Assembly: GCF_007830355.1 (NCBI RefSeq)
Contig: NZ_VLKO01000002.1
Coordinates: 1-64,000, forward strand
Source of the DNA: Flavobacterium tiangeerense
GTDB lineage: Bacteria > Bacteroidota > Bacteroidia > Flavobacteriales > Flavobacteriaceae
Direction: 5' to 3'
Length of the DNA: 64,000 bases
Made by a program: the position numbers and the translations under genes. Positions 46,404 to 55,005 of this stretch are shown here, in pieces (positions within the stretch are counted from its first letter, which is position 1; every line of letters begins with the position of its first letter). Below the pieces are notes generated by a model. The model saw only the letters and a program-made list of their open reading frames with translations, had not been told where the DNA came from and did not search any database.

Positions 46404-46461
46404 AAAACCTCAGTCTGTTCTCCGCCGCGGCGGATCGGGTGTCCGAGGTTTTATTTTTTTT
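46404..46461 (+). terminator. second, enlarged terminator-like hairpin
   Basis: AAAACCTC (46404-46411) pairs with GAGGTTTT (46445-46452), followed by Ts. It looks like a duplicate of the hairpin at 46366 in which a perfect 14-bp palindrome (46421-46434, core CGCCGCGGCG) has been inserted. Confidence 0.6.
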
Positions 46462-46550
46462 TAATAAAACCACAAATCTTAAATCACTATTTACTGAATA
46501 CTGATAACTGAATACTGATAACTCCCACTGCGTAACCCTCCGTAAAAACT

Positions 46551-46619
46551 TCGGGTCGAGCTATTCGCTATATCTCTTCGTTGCACTACGAGGATGCCGC
46601 TGCTATCCCTTACGCAATC
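46551..46619 (-). repeat. dispersed repeat, copy 2
   Basis: Read on the minus strand it starts TTGCGTAAGGGATAGCAG and follows the repeat at 45190 with gaps. The two copies flank rpoD in inverted orientation. Together with the terminators it fills the 495-base gap before rpe. Confidence 0.65.
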
Positions 46620-46681
46620 TTATTTACTAAAAGTCGTTGTTTCTTCTTAATGAAAAATTACTGCAATTGGTCTAAAAAAAC

Positions 46682-46689
46682 TATTTTTG
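46682..46689 (+). promoter_or_regulatory. rpe -7 promoter box (TATTTTTG)
   Basis: Exact TAnnTTTG match, 52 bases before the rpe ATG. Confidence 0.55.
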
Positions 46690-46741
46690 CACCAACAACA
46701 ACTTAAGAATCTGAAACAAATTCAGATTAAACAACTACACA

Positions 46742-47404
46742 ATGAAAAATACACTTATTGCTCCATCAGTATTAGCAGCTGACTTTGGAAACCTACAGCG
46801 CGACATTGAAATGATTAACAACAGTGAAGCCGATTGGTTTCATATAGACATCATGGACGGCGTTTTTGTACCTAACATTTCATACGGAATGCCAGTACTT
46901 GAAGCCATTGCTAAACACGCCACAAAAACTATTGATGTCCATTTAATGATTGTAGATCCAGATCGCTACATCAAAACATTTGCTGGACTTGGAGCCAATA
47001 TCCTTAGCGTACATTATGAAGCTTGCACACATTTGCACAGAACGCTACAAGCCATAAAAGCAGAGGGAATGAAAGCGGGAGTTGCCATTAACCCGCATAC
47101 ATCAATTGATTTGTTAGAAGATGTGATTAATGACATTGATTTGGTTTGTATCATGAGTGTAAATCCTGGTTTTGGCGGACAATCTTTCATTGAAAACACC
47201 TATTCTAAAATTGAAAAACTAAAAGCCTTAATTACAAGAAAAGGTGCCAACACCCTAATCGAAGTTGATGGAGGTGTAACTAGTGCTAATGCAAAACAAC
47301 TTGTTGAAGCAGGAGCGAATGTTCTTGTTGCAGGAAGTTTTGTTTTTAAAGCAACAGACCCAGTACAAACAATTCAAGATCTAAAAAAGCTTACTACTTT
47401 TTAA
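46742..47404 (+). CDS. rpe: ribulose-phosphate 3-epimerase
   Basis: 220 residues, a TIM barrel of normal length. Family motifs are APSVLAADFGNLQRDIE, the metal site WFHIDIMDGVFVPN, VHLMI, SVNPGFGGQSF and the phosphate-binding EVDGGV and GANVLVAGSFVF. It interconverts ribulose 5-phosphate and xylulose 5-phosphate in the pentose phosphate pathway, using a divalent metal held by the two histidines and two aspartates in these motifs. Own promoter and terminator. Confidence 0.97.
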   Translation: MKNTLIAPSVLAADFGNLQRDIEMINNSEADWFHIDIMDGVFVPNISYGMPVLEAIAKHATKTIDVHLMIVDPDRYIKTFAGLGANILSVHYEACTHLHRTLQAIKAEGMKAGVAINPHTSIDLLEDVINDIDLVCIMSVNPGFGGQSFIENTYSKIEKLKALITRKGANTLIEVDGGVTSANAKQLVEAGANVLVAGSFVFKATDPVQTIQDLKKLTTF

Positions 47405-47408
47405 TACA

Positions 47409-47435
47409 AAATGGCGCCTAGTGCGCCATTTTTAT
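47409..47435 (+). terminator. bidirectional terminator after rpe
   Basis: AAATGGCGC (47409-47417) pairs with GCGCCATTT (47423-47431), with Ts after it. It sits directly at the stop codon of the converging peptidase gene. Confidence 0.8.
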
Positions 47436-48250
47436 TGATTTTCTTTATAGTTTATCATGGTGACAACATGATCATACAAATCTGGATTTACGGTTTTAAA
47501 TTGAGCTGGTGTTTCAAAGAAATTTTCTAAAACTACTGCCAAGAATTCAAATTGATTTTCATACGCATACGGTCTAAAATACTGAGTATCGCTTAATGAA
47601 GAGCTTAAAACCGAATCAGAAAAATACTTGACTACTTCATTAAAGGCATCAAAAAAGATAATAGAACTGGGATCGTTATTTTTCATACAATGAAAATGCA
47701 GTACATGCGTAAATTCATGTAATCCTAGATTCAAATTATCATTTGAACTTAAATGACCTAAGATAAAATCCTCCCAAGAAAAAACAACTGCTTTCATCAT
47801 GGGATTAAACTCGCCTTTGTGAAAAACTTCATTTTCGGTTGAGAAGTATGCCGTAGGATAAATTACAATTCGCTTGAACAACGGAACAAGATAATTACGC
47901 ATCCCAAAGGTAAACATAACATAAGTAGCTGCTATTAGCAATCGCATTTGCTCTGTAACTACAATATCTTTACCTATAAATTGATATTGTTTCGTGAACA
48001 TTAGAATTCTATGTTCAAAATACTCTTTTCTTTTAGCCGACAAGATACTGTAATAAGGAAAATCGTCTGATAAAATTTTTCGCTGATGTGGCTTCAGCCG
48101 TTTAGAGAAAGGATACCAATGTACGAACAATGGCTTATTAAAGAACATCATATAAGATGGTTCAATAACTTTAAACAGTATAAATAAAAGAAAAAAAAGA
48201 CCAATGAAAACTGTTAAAACTACTTGGACAACCATATTAAAGTAATTCAT
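47432..48250 (-). CDS. zinc-dependent peptidase (MtfA / M90-like)
   Basis: 272 residues. A membrane helix lies at residues 8-28, so the protein is anchored by its N-terminus. The zinc motif is HEFTH (178-182) in LGLHEFTHVLHF, with the downstream glutamate in the NQFEFLAVVLENFFETP block. MtfA of E. coli is the closest known type: a cytosolic peptidase that binds the Mlc repressor. This protein has an added anchor, so that role cannot be assumed. Substrate unknown. Confidence 0.87.
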   Translation of the reverse strand: MNYFNMVVQVVLTVFIGLFFLLFILFKVIEPSYMMFFNKPLFVHWYPFSKRLKPHQRKILSDDFPYYSILSAKRKEYFEHRILMFTKQYQFIGKDIVVTEQMRLLIAATYVMFTFGMRNYLVPLFKRIVIYPTAYFSTENEVFHKGEFNPMMKAVVFSWEDFILGHLSSNDNLNLGLHEFTHVLHFHCMKNNDPSSIIFFDAFNEVVKYFSDSVLSSSLSDTQYFRPYAYENQFEFLAVVLENFFETPAQFKTVNPDLYDHVVTMINYKENQ

Positions 48251-48255
48251 TAAAA

Positions 48256-48302
48256 AAATGCCTCAAAAAACTCAAGATAACTTGTGATTTTTTGAGGCAT
48301 TT
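48256..48302 (-). terminator. terminator after tRNA-Arg
   Basis: A perfect 15-bp stem (48256-48270 with 48288-48302) that, read on the minus strand, is followed by a T run. It ends the tRNA transcript ahead of the peptidase gene. Confidence 0.75.
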
Positions 48303-48315
48303 AAAAGTTAAAAAG

Positions 48316-48389
48316 TGGCCGCGACAGGGTTCGAACCTGCAACCCTCAGAGTCGAAATCTGATATTCTATCCAGTTGAACTACACAGCC
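48316..48389 (-). tRNA. tRNA-Arg (anticodon TCG)
   Basis: 74 nt on the minus strand. The acceptor stem GGCTGTG pairs with CGCGGCC (with G-T pairs), the anticodon stem TCAGA with TCTGA around a seven-base loop TTTCGAC (anticodon TCG, reading CGA), and the T arm CAGG-TTCGAAC-CCTG is standard. The discriminator base is A; CCA is not encoded. The GIY-YIG gene ends one base upstream of its 5' end. Confidence 0.95.
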
Positions 48390-48390
48390 A

Positions 48391-48636
48391 TTATATTATT
48401 ATTTTTTCTTTTAAAAATTCTCTTCCACTTCCTGTTTTAAAAAATTTTTCACGAATAACCGCTTCGTCTCTTGTTTTAAAAGTTTCCAAATAAACCAATT
48501 TCCATGGTTTAAAACCTTTGGTAGATTTTGTCTTACCTGAATTATGTTCTATTATTCTTTTATCTATGTTATTGGTCTGACCTTTATAAAGTCTTCCATC
48601 AATCTCACTTTTTAAAACATACACAAAATATTCCAT
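48391..48636 (-). CDS. GIY-YIG family endonuclease-like protein
   Basis: 81 residues, the small single-domain form. The defining motif is YFVYVLKS (GIY part) with LYKGQTNN (YIG part), then the helix arginine in DKRIIEHNSG, KPWKLVYLE and the late AVIREKFFKTGSGREFL. These proteins are frequent in Bacteroidetes and their role is unclear; some family members cut DNA. Here it lies precisely between tRNA-Arg and a 16-base copy of part of that tRNA (48675-48690), which suggests that it arrived as a small element. Confidence 0.9.
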   Translation of the reverse strand: MEYFVYVLKSEIDGRLYKGQTNNIDKRIIEHNSGKTKSTKGFKPWKLVYLETFKTRDEAVIREKFFKTGSGREFLKEKIII

Positions 48637-48658
48637 TTATTGTCAAAATCTAATATTC

Positions 48659-48674
48659 CCTGCCGGCAGGCAGG
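48659..48674. repeat. GC-rich palindromic insertion
   Basis: CCTGCCGGCAGG is a perfect 12-bp palindrome followed by CAGG. It is joined directly to the tRNA fragment and stands out in the A/T-rich context. Confidence 0.6.
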
Positions 48675-48695
48675 TATCCAGTTGAACTACGCAGC
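48675..48695 (-). repeat. partial copy of the tRNA-Arg 5' part
   Basis: Sixteen bases (48675-48690) are identical to 48368-48383, covering the tRNA D-arm region and its approach; after one mismatch CAGC also agrees. The orientation is the same as in the complete tRNA, so the pair forms direct repeats around the GIY-YIG gene. Confidence 0.7.
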
Positions 48696-48752
48696 AATTT
48701 TCGATATGGAATTGAGCGATTAATGAAATAATACGCGTCGTTCAATCGCTTT

Positions 48753-49202
48753 TTATGTAAGTAGTTTTTTAACTATTGTAGAAATGGTTTTACCCTCAGC
48801 AGTTCCACCAAGTTTTGCTGCTGCTAATCCCATAACTTTACCCATAGACGCAATACCTGTTGCTCCGGTTTCGGCAATAATTGCAGCAATCACTGTTTCT
48901 ACTTCTGACTCACTCAATTGAGCTGGTAAAAATTTCTCAATAACTGCTATTTGCGCTAATTCTGGTTCAGCAAGATCTAAACGGTTTTGCTCTGTGAAGA
49001 TTCGGGCACTTTCTTTACGTGTTTTTACAAGTTTTTGTAATAACTTAACTTCATCGTCTTCTGAAATTTCTTCTTTAGATCCTGTTGCCGTTTGTGCTAG
49101 TAATATTTCTGATTTTATTGCTCTTAATGCTTCAAGCGCAACGGTATCTTTGGCTCTCATGGCGGTTTTCATTTCGTCCATGATTAATGTTGATAAACTC
49201 AT
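48753..49202 (-). CDS. GatB/YqeY domain protein
   Basis: 149 residues, the usual size of YqeY. Typical segments are LIMDEMKTAMRAKDTVALEALRAIKSEI in the N-terminal helical part and IEKFLPAQLSESEVETVIAAII, MGKVMGLAAAKLGGTAEGKTISTIVK in the C-terminal part. The domain is shared with the tail of the GatB amidotransferase subunit and is thought to bind tRNA. The independent protein has no proven function. It lies downstream of ftsZ on the same strand. Confidence 0.93.
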   Translation of the reverse strand: MSLSTLIMDEMKTAMRAKDTVALEALRAIKSEILLAQTATGSKEEISEDDEVKLLQKLVKTRKESARIFTEQNRLDLAEPELAQIAVIEKFLPAQLSESEVETVIAAIIAETGATGIASMGKVMGLAAAKLGGTAEGKTISTIVKKLLT

Positions 49203-49470
49203 ATCTTATGTCTTTGTTTTTTCAATTATGATGAAACAGCAATTACGGTGCACTGTTGTTTATTGCCCCAGATGGTCGTGAAAAGCCTTTTTAGAGCAAA
49301 AGGAATTTTTTCTTGGGCTTAAAAAGCGACTGAAAGAAGCTCTTTTAAGACCTTAGAAAAAAGCGTTTTGCACAAAAAGCTTGCAACAACAGCTGGATTT
49401 AGGCCCAACAAAATTACAGTATTTTAACGGGAATAGCAACTGCTATATGGTGGATTGTAGTAAAAAAAGA
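49203..49470. other. gene-free stretch with a degenerate repeat
   Basis: Between yqeY and ftsZ. From about 49264 to 49417 the sequence resembles a decayed copy of the dispersed repeat family seen at 45190 and 46551 (GCCCCAGATGG start, a CCTTTT...AAAAGG inverted pair, and an ACAGCTGGATTTAGGCCC end). No reading frame or known RNA is supported. Confidence 0.35.
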
Positions 49471-49499
49471 AACCCGAAAATCATATTAATTTTCGGGTT
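49465..49499 (-). terminator. ftsZ terminator
   Basis: AACCCGAAAAT (49471-49481) pairs with ATTTTCGGGTT (49489-49499). On the minus strand a run of Ts follows. It closes the whole dcw transcript. Confidence 0.85.
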
Positions 49500-49519
49500 C
49501 CCTTGAATTAATTTTTTCC

Positions 49520-51457
49520 TTAATCTACGTTATCGTGTAAATACGAATTATTAGAACGCAATTGTAAATCATTGTTGCTATCCGTACCAACAGATATCCT
49601 AGAATTTACTGTATTCATTTGATTGTTTGAAATGTCAATTCCTAATCTTTTGTATGCAGGTTCTTTCTCATATTCATCAATTTTAGAAACATTGTTATGA
49701 AACTTGTAATTGAACTCTTTTAATTTCTTTCTACGCTCATCAGCTCTCATTCGTAATGACTCTTCAATAGTCATTTCTGTAGGAGCAATGCTTTCAAAAT
49801 CTATATTCACAGCATTTGACGTATTAACTTGCTTCAAGGTAATATTCAATTCTGCAGGTGTAATTACTTCTGGGGTTTTTACTACAGCTTTTGGTAAAAA
49901 ATCTGGCTCTTCATCCATATACTCTTCCAGTGAGTATTTGATAATTCCATTATCTGAAAGTTCTGTTACTGGTACAAATTGAACTGCTTCATTCACTTTA
50001 ATTTCTTTTGTCTCATTAGTCAATTCAAAAATCACGTTATTATCTAATTTTTGTTCTGAGACTTCTGATTTAAAAAGAGGTAAGTCAAATGAAAATGATG
50101 CTTGCTCTTGTTTTTCTGTTGTTTTTGCTTGTACCAATTGTGGCTCTACTGCTGGTGATGAAACTATAAAATCAATATCAGTTATAGGTGATACTATCTC
50201 GAATGTTACATCTAAATTGTTTATAAAGTCAGACATTTCAACCAAGTCCTCATTATTAATAGTAGGTGTGCTCACAACTGGAGTTTTGACAACTACTTCA
50301 TCCTCCATTAAATCAAATACAATTCTATCATTGGCAGAAGACGCTTTTGGAGTTTCCATATTTAAGTCAAATGCAGTTACAGAATTGTTTATTAAATTGA
50401 AAACACTTTTTTGCTCATCGCCTAGAGTATGAATTATTTTTTTTGGTTCTGTGTTTACAATCTCATTTTGCTGTTCTATATCAAAACCCGTTGCAATAAT
50501 AGTTACTGCGATAGCATCTCCAAGAGACTCATCTTCACCAACACCCATGATGATATTAGCATTATGTCCCGCTTCGTTTTGAATGTGGTCATTGATCTCT
50601 CCAATTTCATCAATAGTAATTTCATTTGTTCCAGAAACGATAAGCAACAATACGTTTTTGGCACCACTAATTTTGTTATCATTTAGTAAAGGTGAATCTA
50701 GAGCAGCAATAATAGCTTCTTTAGCTCTGTTTTCACCTGATGAAACAGATGAACCCATAATTGCGGTTCCACTATTATACAAAACCGTTTTAGCATCTCT
50801 TAAATCGATATTTTGAGTATAGTGATGCGTAATTACTTCGGCAATTCCACGTGAAGCAGTTGCCAAGACTTCATCCGCTTTTGAAAATCCTGCTTTAAAA
50901 CCAAGGTTTCCATAAACTTCTCTAAGTTTGTTATTGTTAATAACTATTAAGGAGTCAACTTGCTTACGTAATTTTTCTATTCCAATTAAAGCTTGTTCTT
51001 GACGCACTTTCCCTTCAAAAAGAAACGGTAGCGTAACAATACCTACTGTTAAAATATCTCTTTCCTTAGCTAATTGGGCAATTACTGGCGCTGCACCTGT
51101 TCCTGTTCCACCACCCATACCAGCTGTGATAAAAACCATCTTGGTATTTTGATCCAACATCTTTTCGATCTCAGAAATACTCTCTATAGCTGATTGTTGA
51201 CCCACATCTGGATTAGCTCCTGCACCTAATCCTTCGGTAAGATGAACTCCTAATTGTATTTTATTTGGCACTGAACTGCTGTGTAAAGCTTGAGAATCTG
51301 TATTACACACTATAAAATCCACGCCTTTTATTCCTTGCTTAAACATGTGGTTGATGGCGTTACTTCCGCCTCCACCGACCCCTATAACTTTTATTACATT
51401 TGATTGATTTTTAGGTAAATCAAATGAAATACTTCCAAATTCTGTGTTGCTTGGCAT
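49520..51457 (-). CDS. ftsZ: cell division protein FtsZ
   Basis: 645 residues. The GTPase domain is standard (about residues 20-335): [13 protein letters not shown] (27-39), the tubulin signature GGGTGTG (115-121) and the T7-type NADEVL region as [13 protein letters not shown]. The next 300 residues are a long, poorly conserved acidic tail rich in Val, Thr and Glu, nearly as long as the core domain. Long tails are usual in Flavobacteriia, and the last part RLGIDI..., may be the peptide that binds FtsA. Last gene of the cluster, before a strong terminator. Confidence 0.98.
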   Translation of the reverse strand: MPSNTEFGSISFDLPKNQSNVIKVIGVGGGGSNAINHMFKQGIKGVDFIVCNTDSQALHSSSVPNKIQLGVHLTEGLGAGANPDVGQQSAIESISEIEKMLDQNTKMVFITAGMGGGTGTGAAPVIAQLAKERDILTVGIVTLPFLFEGKVRQEQALIGIEKLRKQVDSLIVINNNKLREVYGNLGFKAGFSKADEVLATASRGIAEVITHHYTQNIDLRDAKTVLYNSGTAIMGSSVSSGENRAKEAIIAALDSPLLNDNKISGAKNVLLLIVSGTNEITIDEIGEINDHIQNEAGHNANIIMGVGEDESLGDAIAVTIIATGFDIEQQNEIVNTEPKKIIHTLGDEQKSVFNLINNSVTAFDLNMETPKASSANDRIVFDLMEDEVVVKTPVVSTPTINNEDLVEMSDFINNLDVTFEIVSPITDIDFIVSSPAVEPQLVQAKTTEKQEQASFSFDLPLFKSEVSEQKLDNNVIFELTNETKEIKVNEAVQFVPVTELSDNGIIKYSLEEYMDEEPDFLPKAVVKTPEVITPAELNITLKQVNTSNAVNIDFESIAPTEMTIEESLRMRADERRKKLKEFNYKFHNNVSKIDEYEKEPAYKRLGIDISNNQMNTVNSRISVGTDSNNDLQLRSNNSYLHDNVD

Positions 51458-51509
51458 AATTTTGGGTTTTTTGAAAATTGTTATTAATTCTTAGCTTCTT
51501 TTTTGAGTT

Positions 51510-52898
51510 TTATTCTGCATTATCAAGAAATTCTTTGATCCTATCCACATAACGATCAAAGAAGTTTTTTTGAATTCTAGTTGCGGTAGAATCCTGCTTC
51601 TCTTTAATATTATATTCTTCTTCTACTGCAATTTCAGGAACTTCATTTACAAAAATTTGCGCCGTAGCCACGGGCGCTCTATAAACAGGCTGCTCTTTTA
51701 CTGGAGCAGCAAGATCCAATCGTATTGCACTATGTGTTTTATTTTCTATACTTTTCATTACTAGTCCCACAGCGGTTGCATATAAAGGACTTGAAATTTC
51801 CTCATCTGAATTCCCTGCTAGGTGCTCATTTGGATATCCTATTCTGGTATCCATTCCTGTAATATATTCTACTAATTGTTTTATATGTTTTAACTGGGCC
51901 CCACCACCAGTTAAAACAATTCCAGCAATTAATTTCTTTCGAGGGTCTTCATGACCGTAGGCTTTAACTTCGGTAAAAACCTGTTCAATTATTTCAACTA
52001 CACGTGCGTTTATAATTTTAGATAGATTTTTTAACGAGATCTCTTTAGGCTCTCTTCCTCTTAATCCTGGTATAGAAACAATTTCATTGTCACGGTTTTC
52101 TCCAGGCCAAGCAGATCCAAACTTTACTTTCAAAAGCTCAGCTTGCTTTTCAATAATAGAACATCCTTCCTTAATATCATCTGTAATGACATTACCCCCA
52201 AAAGGAATAACAGCTGTATGACGAATAATTCCATCCTTAAAAATGGCTAAATCAGTGGTTCCTCCACCTATATCAATTAAGGCAACACCAGCCTCTTTTT
52301 CTTCTTGACTTAAAACCGCATCAGCAGACGCTAATGGCTCGAGTGTAAGTCCAGAAAGCTCAATACCCGAACTTTGAATGCAACGCCCAACGTTTCTTAT
52401 AGATGCCGCTTGCCCTACAACCACGTGAAAGCTAGCTTCAAGTCTTCCACCATACATTCCTATCGGTTCTTTAATCTCTGATTGGCCATCAATTTTAAAT
52501 TCTTGAGGCAAGACATGGATAATTTCTTCACCCGGTAACATGGCTAATTTATTCACTTGATCTATGAGCAATTGTATGTCACTCTCTCCTATTACCTCTT
52601 CTGGATTATGCCTGCTTATATAATCTGTATGTTGAATACTACGTATGTGCTGACCAGCAATACCTACTACTACATCTTTAATTTTAAAACCTGAATTATT
52701 TTCGGCATCTTGAATTGCTTGTTGGATAGATTGTATGGTTTGTGTAATATTATTAACCACACCTCTAGCCACACCAAGACTTTTAGATTTACCTAAACCT
52801 AAAATTTCCAGTTTACCATACTCATTTTTTTTACCTATCATGGCAACTATCTTAGTTGTCCCAATATCTAGTCCTACTGCAATCTTCTCTTTTTCCAT
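51510..52898 (-). CDS. ftsA: cell division protein FtsA
   Basis: 462 residues from the ATG at 52898 (MEKEKIAVGLDIG); a TTG two codons earlier is less likely. Actin-fold motifs are present: phosphate-1 DIGTTK (11-16), phosphate-2 LIDIGGGTTDLAIF, and the adenosine loop GIVLTGGGAQLKHI. An amphipathic helix at the extreme C-terminus (FFDRYVDRIKEFLD) probably anchors the protein to the membrane. FtsA ties FtsZ filaments to the membrane. It starts 7 bases after ftsQ. Confidence 0.98.
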   Translation of the reverse strand: MEKEKIAVGLDIGTTKIVAMIGKKNEYGKLEILGLGKSKSLGVARGVVNNITQTIQSIQQAIQDAENNSGFKIKDVVVGIAGQHIRSIQHTDYISRHNPEEVIGESDIQLLIDQVNKLAMLPGEEIIHVLPQEFKIDGQSEIKEPIGMYGGRLEASFHVVVGQAASIRNVGRCIQSSGIELSGLTLEPLASADAVLSQEEKEAGVALIDIGGGTTDLAIFKDGIIRHTAVIPFGGNVITDDIKEGCSIIEKQAELLKVKFGSAWPGENRDNEIVSIPGLRGREPKEISLKNLSKIINARVVEIIEQVFTEVKAYGHEDPRKKLIAGIVLTGGGAQLKHIKQLVEYITGMDTRIGYPNEHLAGNSDEEISSPLYATAVGLVMKSIENKTHSAIRLDLAAPVKEQPVYRAPVATAQIFVNEVPEIAVEEEYNIKEKQDSTATRIQKNFFDRYVDRIKEFLDNAE

Positions 52899-52904
52899 TA
52901 TCAA

Positions 52905-53627
52905 TTATTTAGTGCAAACTACTTGATCCGTAAATCGGAGGTCAATTTTTTTATATTTATACAAAGAACCATCCAAAACAGCCTTTTGAAAAAAAGCTTT
53001 ATAATTCCTAAATTTTAACACAGCAAAATTTAGACTACCAAAATCTATTTGATAATCATAATTTCTATTGAGCATAATTAAGCTACCGTTTGGCATTATT
53101 TGTATTCCAATGATGTTCTTTTTCAAAAATTCATCATCGTAAATAACTCGAAATAAATTTATTAATTCTTCACTATTTTTTTTATTTATCGCCCCTGAAA
53201 CAAGCGGAACTCTAGCTGTAAAGTTATTTGACAAAGGCATCCTAAATCCTTGATAGTCAATGTAAAAAGAACTATTATTATCAAACACTCTAGCAACTGG
53301 AGTCTTTTGTTCTACCACTGCTTTTAACACGCCATCAATGGTCACATATACTTCTGATTTTTTTATCATAGCATGTGAATCAATAGTTGTTTCCAGTTTG
53401 TTCAAATCTAAATCAACTTTTTGAATACTTCTTACGTTGTCACTATTTTCTATCAACAATTTATTAACTATTTCTTGTTTAACAAATGGCGAATTAACTC
53501 CCACAAATGTTACTGTAGATTGCTTCAGTTTTCTATTTTCATTTCGTTTTGATGTGAATGAAAACAAAAAAATCACCAGTACAAACATGAGTACTAATCT
53601 TATATTTGTCCAATTAAAGAGTTTCAT
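52905..53627 (-). CDS. ftsQ: cell division protein FtsQ
   Basis: 240 residues. A short cytoplasmic start, one membrane helix (about 9-26) and a periplasmic part with a POTRA-like domain (VGVNSPFVKQEIVNKLL) followed by the FtsQ/DivIB segment (VYVTIDGVLKAVVEQKTPVARV, FYIDYQGFRMPLS). It links early and late division proteins. It overlaps murC by 14 bases and is followed at once by ftsA. Confidence 0.93.
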   Translation of the reverse strand: MKLFNWTNIRLVLMFVLVIFLFSFTSKRNENRKLKQSTVTFVGVNSPFVKQEIVNKLLIENSDNVRSIQKVDLDLNKLETTIDSHAMIKKSEVYVTIDGVLKAVVEQKTPVARVFDNNSSFYIDYQGFRMPLSNNFTARVPLVSGAINKKNSEELINLFRVIYDDEFLKKNIIGIQIMPNGSLIMLNRNYDYQIDFGSLNFAVLKFRNYKAFFQKAVLDGSLYKYKKIDLRFTDQVVCTK

Positions 53628-54963
53628 CTAATGCTTTTTTAATTGTTGGAATCCATTCTCCTATATCTCCCGCACCAATTGTTACAATAATTGCTGCATC
53701 ACTACTTACAATCTTTTGAACTAAATCTTTCTTTTCAACTAATTCTTTATGCTCATTAGTCATTTTTTGCAACAACCAATCTGATGTTATCCCTGGCATA
53801 GGCAATTCTCTTGCAGGATAAATATCCAAAAGCAAAATTTCATCAAAAGCCGATAAACTTTTGGCAAAATCATCCCCAAAATCATGAGTTCTACTAAATA
53901 AGTGTGGCTGAAAAATTGCCAACACTTTTTGGTTAGGATACAACTCTCTTACTGCTTGATGCACTGCATTAATCTCAGTAGGATGGTGAGCATAATCATC
54001 TATATAGACTTTATGATCCGTTTTTATTTGATATGAAAATCTTCTTTTTATACCCTTGAATGATGCAATAGCTTTTGCAATAGCATCTTGAGGAGTTCCA
54101 TAAATATTTGCCATAGCAATTGCCATCAAAGCATTCATGAGATTATGTTTTCCAGGAAGTCCAAAGTGCAAATCCTGCATCACACCAGATGGCGTTTGAA
54201 CATCAAAAACATAACTTCCGTTTCCTACACGTACGTTAAACGCTTTATAAACAGCATCCTCATTTACGGCGCAGGTAATTCCCTTTAATGGTAAATCCTT
54301 TGTTATGAAAAGATTACTCTTATCTTCTATTTTAGAGGCAAACTCTACAAACGACTCTTCAATTGCTGCACTTGTCCCATAAATATCTAGATGATCCGCA
54401 TCCATAGAGGTAATGCAAGCAATATTGGGGTGCAAATGTAAAAAAGAACGATCAAATTCATCTGCTTCTACTACAGTAATTGTTTTACCGTTGCCTATTA
54501 AATTTGAATTGTAATTCTCAACAATTCCACCTATGAAAGCTGTCACATCAGCACCGCTTTCATTTAAAATATGTCCTAAAATCCCAGATGTCGTTGTCTT
54601 GCCATGTGTTCCTGCTACTGCAAAACAAAACGTATTTTCGGTTATCAAACCTAAAACCTCTGCTCTCTTTTTTATTTCATATCCTTTTTCTAAGAAAAAA
54701 TTCCACTCTAAATGCGTTTTTGGCACAGCCGGAGTTACTACTACAAGTGTATTACTTATCAAGAAATCTTTTGGAATCAATTGAACATCATCTTCAAAAT
54801 GAATTGAAATTCCAGACGCTATTAATTCACTTGTAAGACTTGAAGGGGTTTTATCATATCCAGAAACTTGCTTTCCTAATGTTTTAAAATAACGAGCAAG
54901 ATTGCTCATCCCGATTCCTCCGATTCCTATAAAATAAACGTTATGTATGTTATTTAAATTCAT
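53614..54963 (-). CDS. murC: UDP-N-acetylmuramate--L-alanine ligase
   Basis: 449 residues with the Mur ligase order: Rossmann-like start FIGIGGIGMSNLARY, ATP loop GTHGKTT (118-124), central VVEADEFDRSFLHLHPNIACITSMDADHLDIYG read in parts, and a C-terminal domain with YIDDYAHHPTEI. It adds L-alanine to UDP-MurNAc in the cytoplasm, the first amino acid of the stem peptide. Lies between murG and ftsQ. Confidence 0.98.
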   Translation of the reverse strand: MNLNNIHNVYFIGIGGIGMSNLARYFKTLGKQVSGYDKTPSSLTSELIASGISIHFEDDVQLIPKDFLISNTLVVVTPAVPKTHLEWNFFLEKGYEIKKRAEVLGLITENTFCFAVAGTHGKTTTSGILGHILNESGADVTAFIGGIVENYNSNLIGNGKTITVVEADEFDRSFLHLHPNIACITSMDADHLDIYGTSAAIEESFVEFASKIEDKSNLFITKDLPLKGITCAVNEDAVYKAFNVRVGNGSYVFDVQTPSGVMQDLHFGLPGKHNLMNALMAIAMANIYGTPQDAIAKAIASFKGIKRRFSYQIKTDHKVYIDDYAHHPTEINAVHQAVRELYPNQKVLAIFQPHLFSRTHDFGDDFAKSLSAFDEILLLDIYPARELPMPGITSDWLLQKMTNEHKELVEKKDLVQKIVSSDAAIIVTIGAGDIGEWIPTIKKALDETL

Positions 54964-55005
54964 TTTTGTTGTATTCTGATAGTATTAAACTACTTTATCT
55001 CTCTT

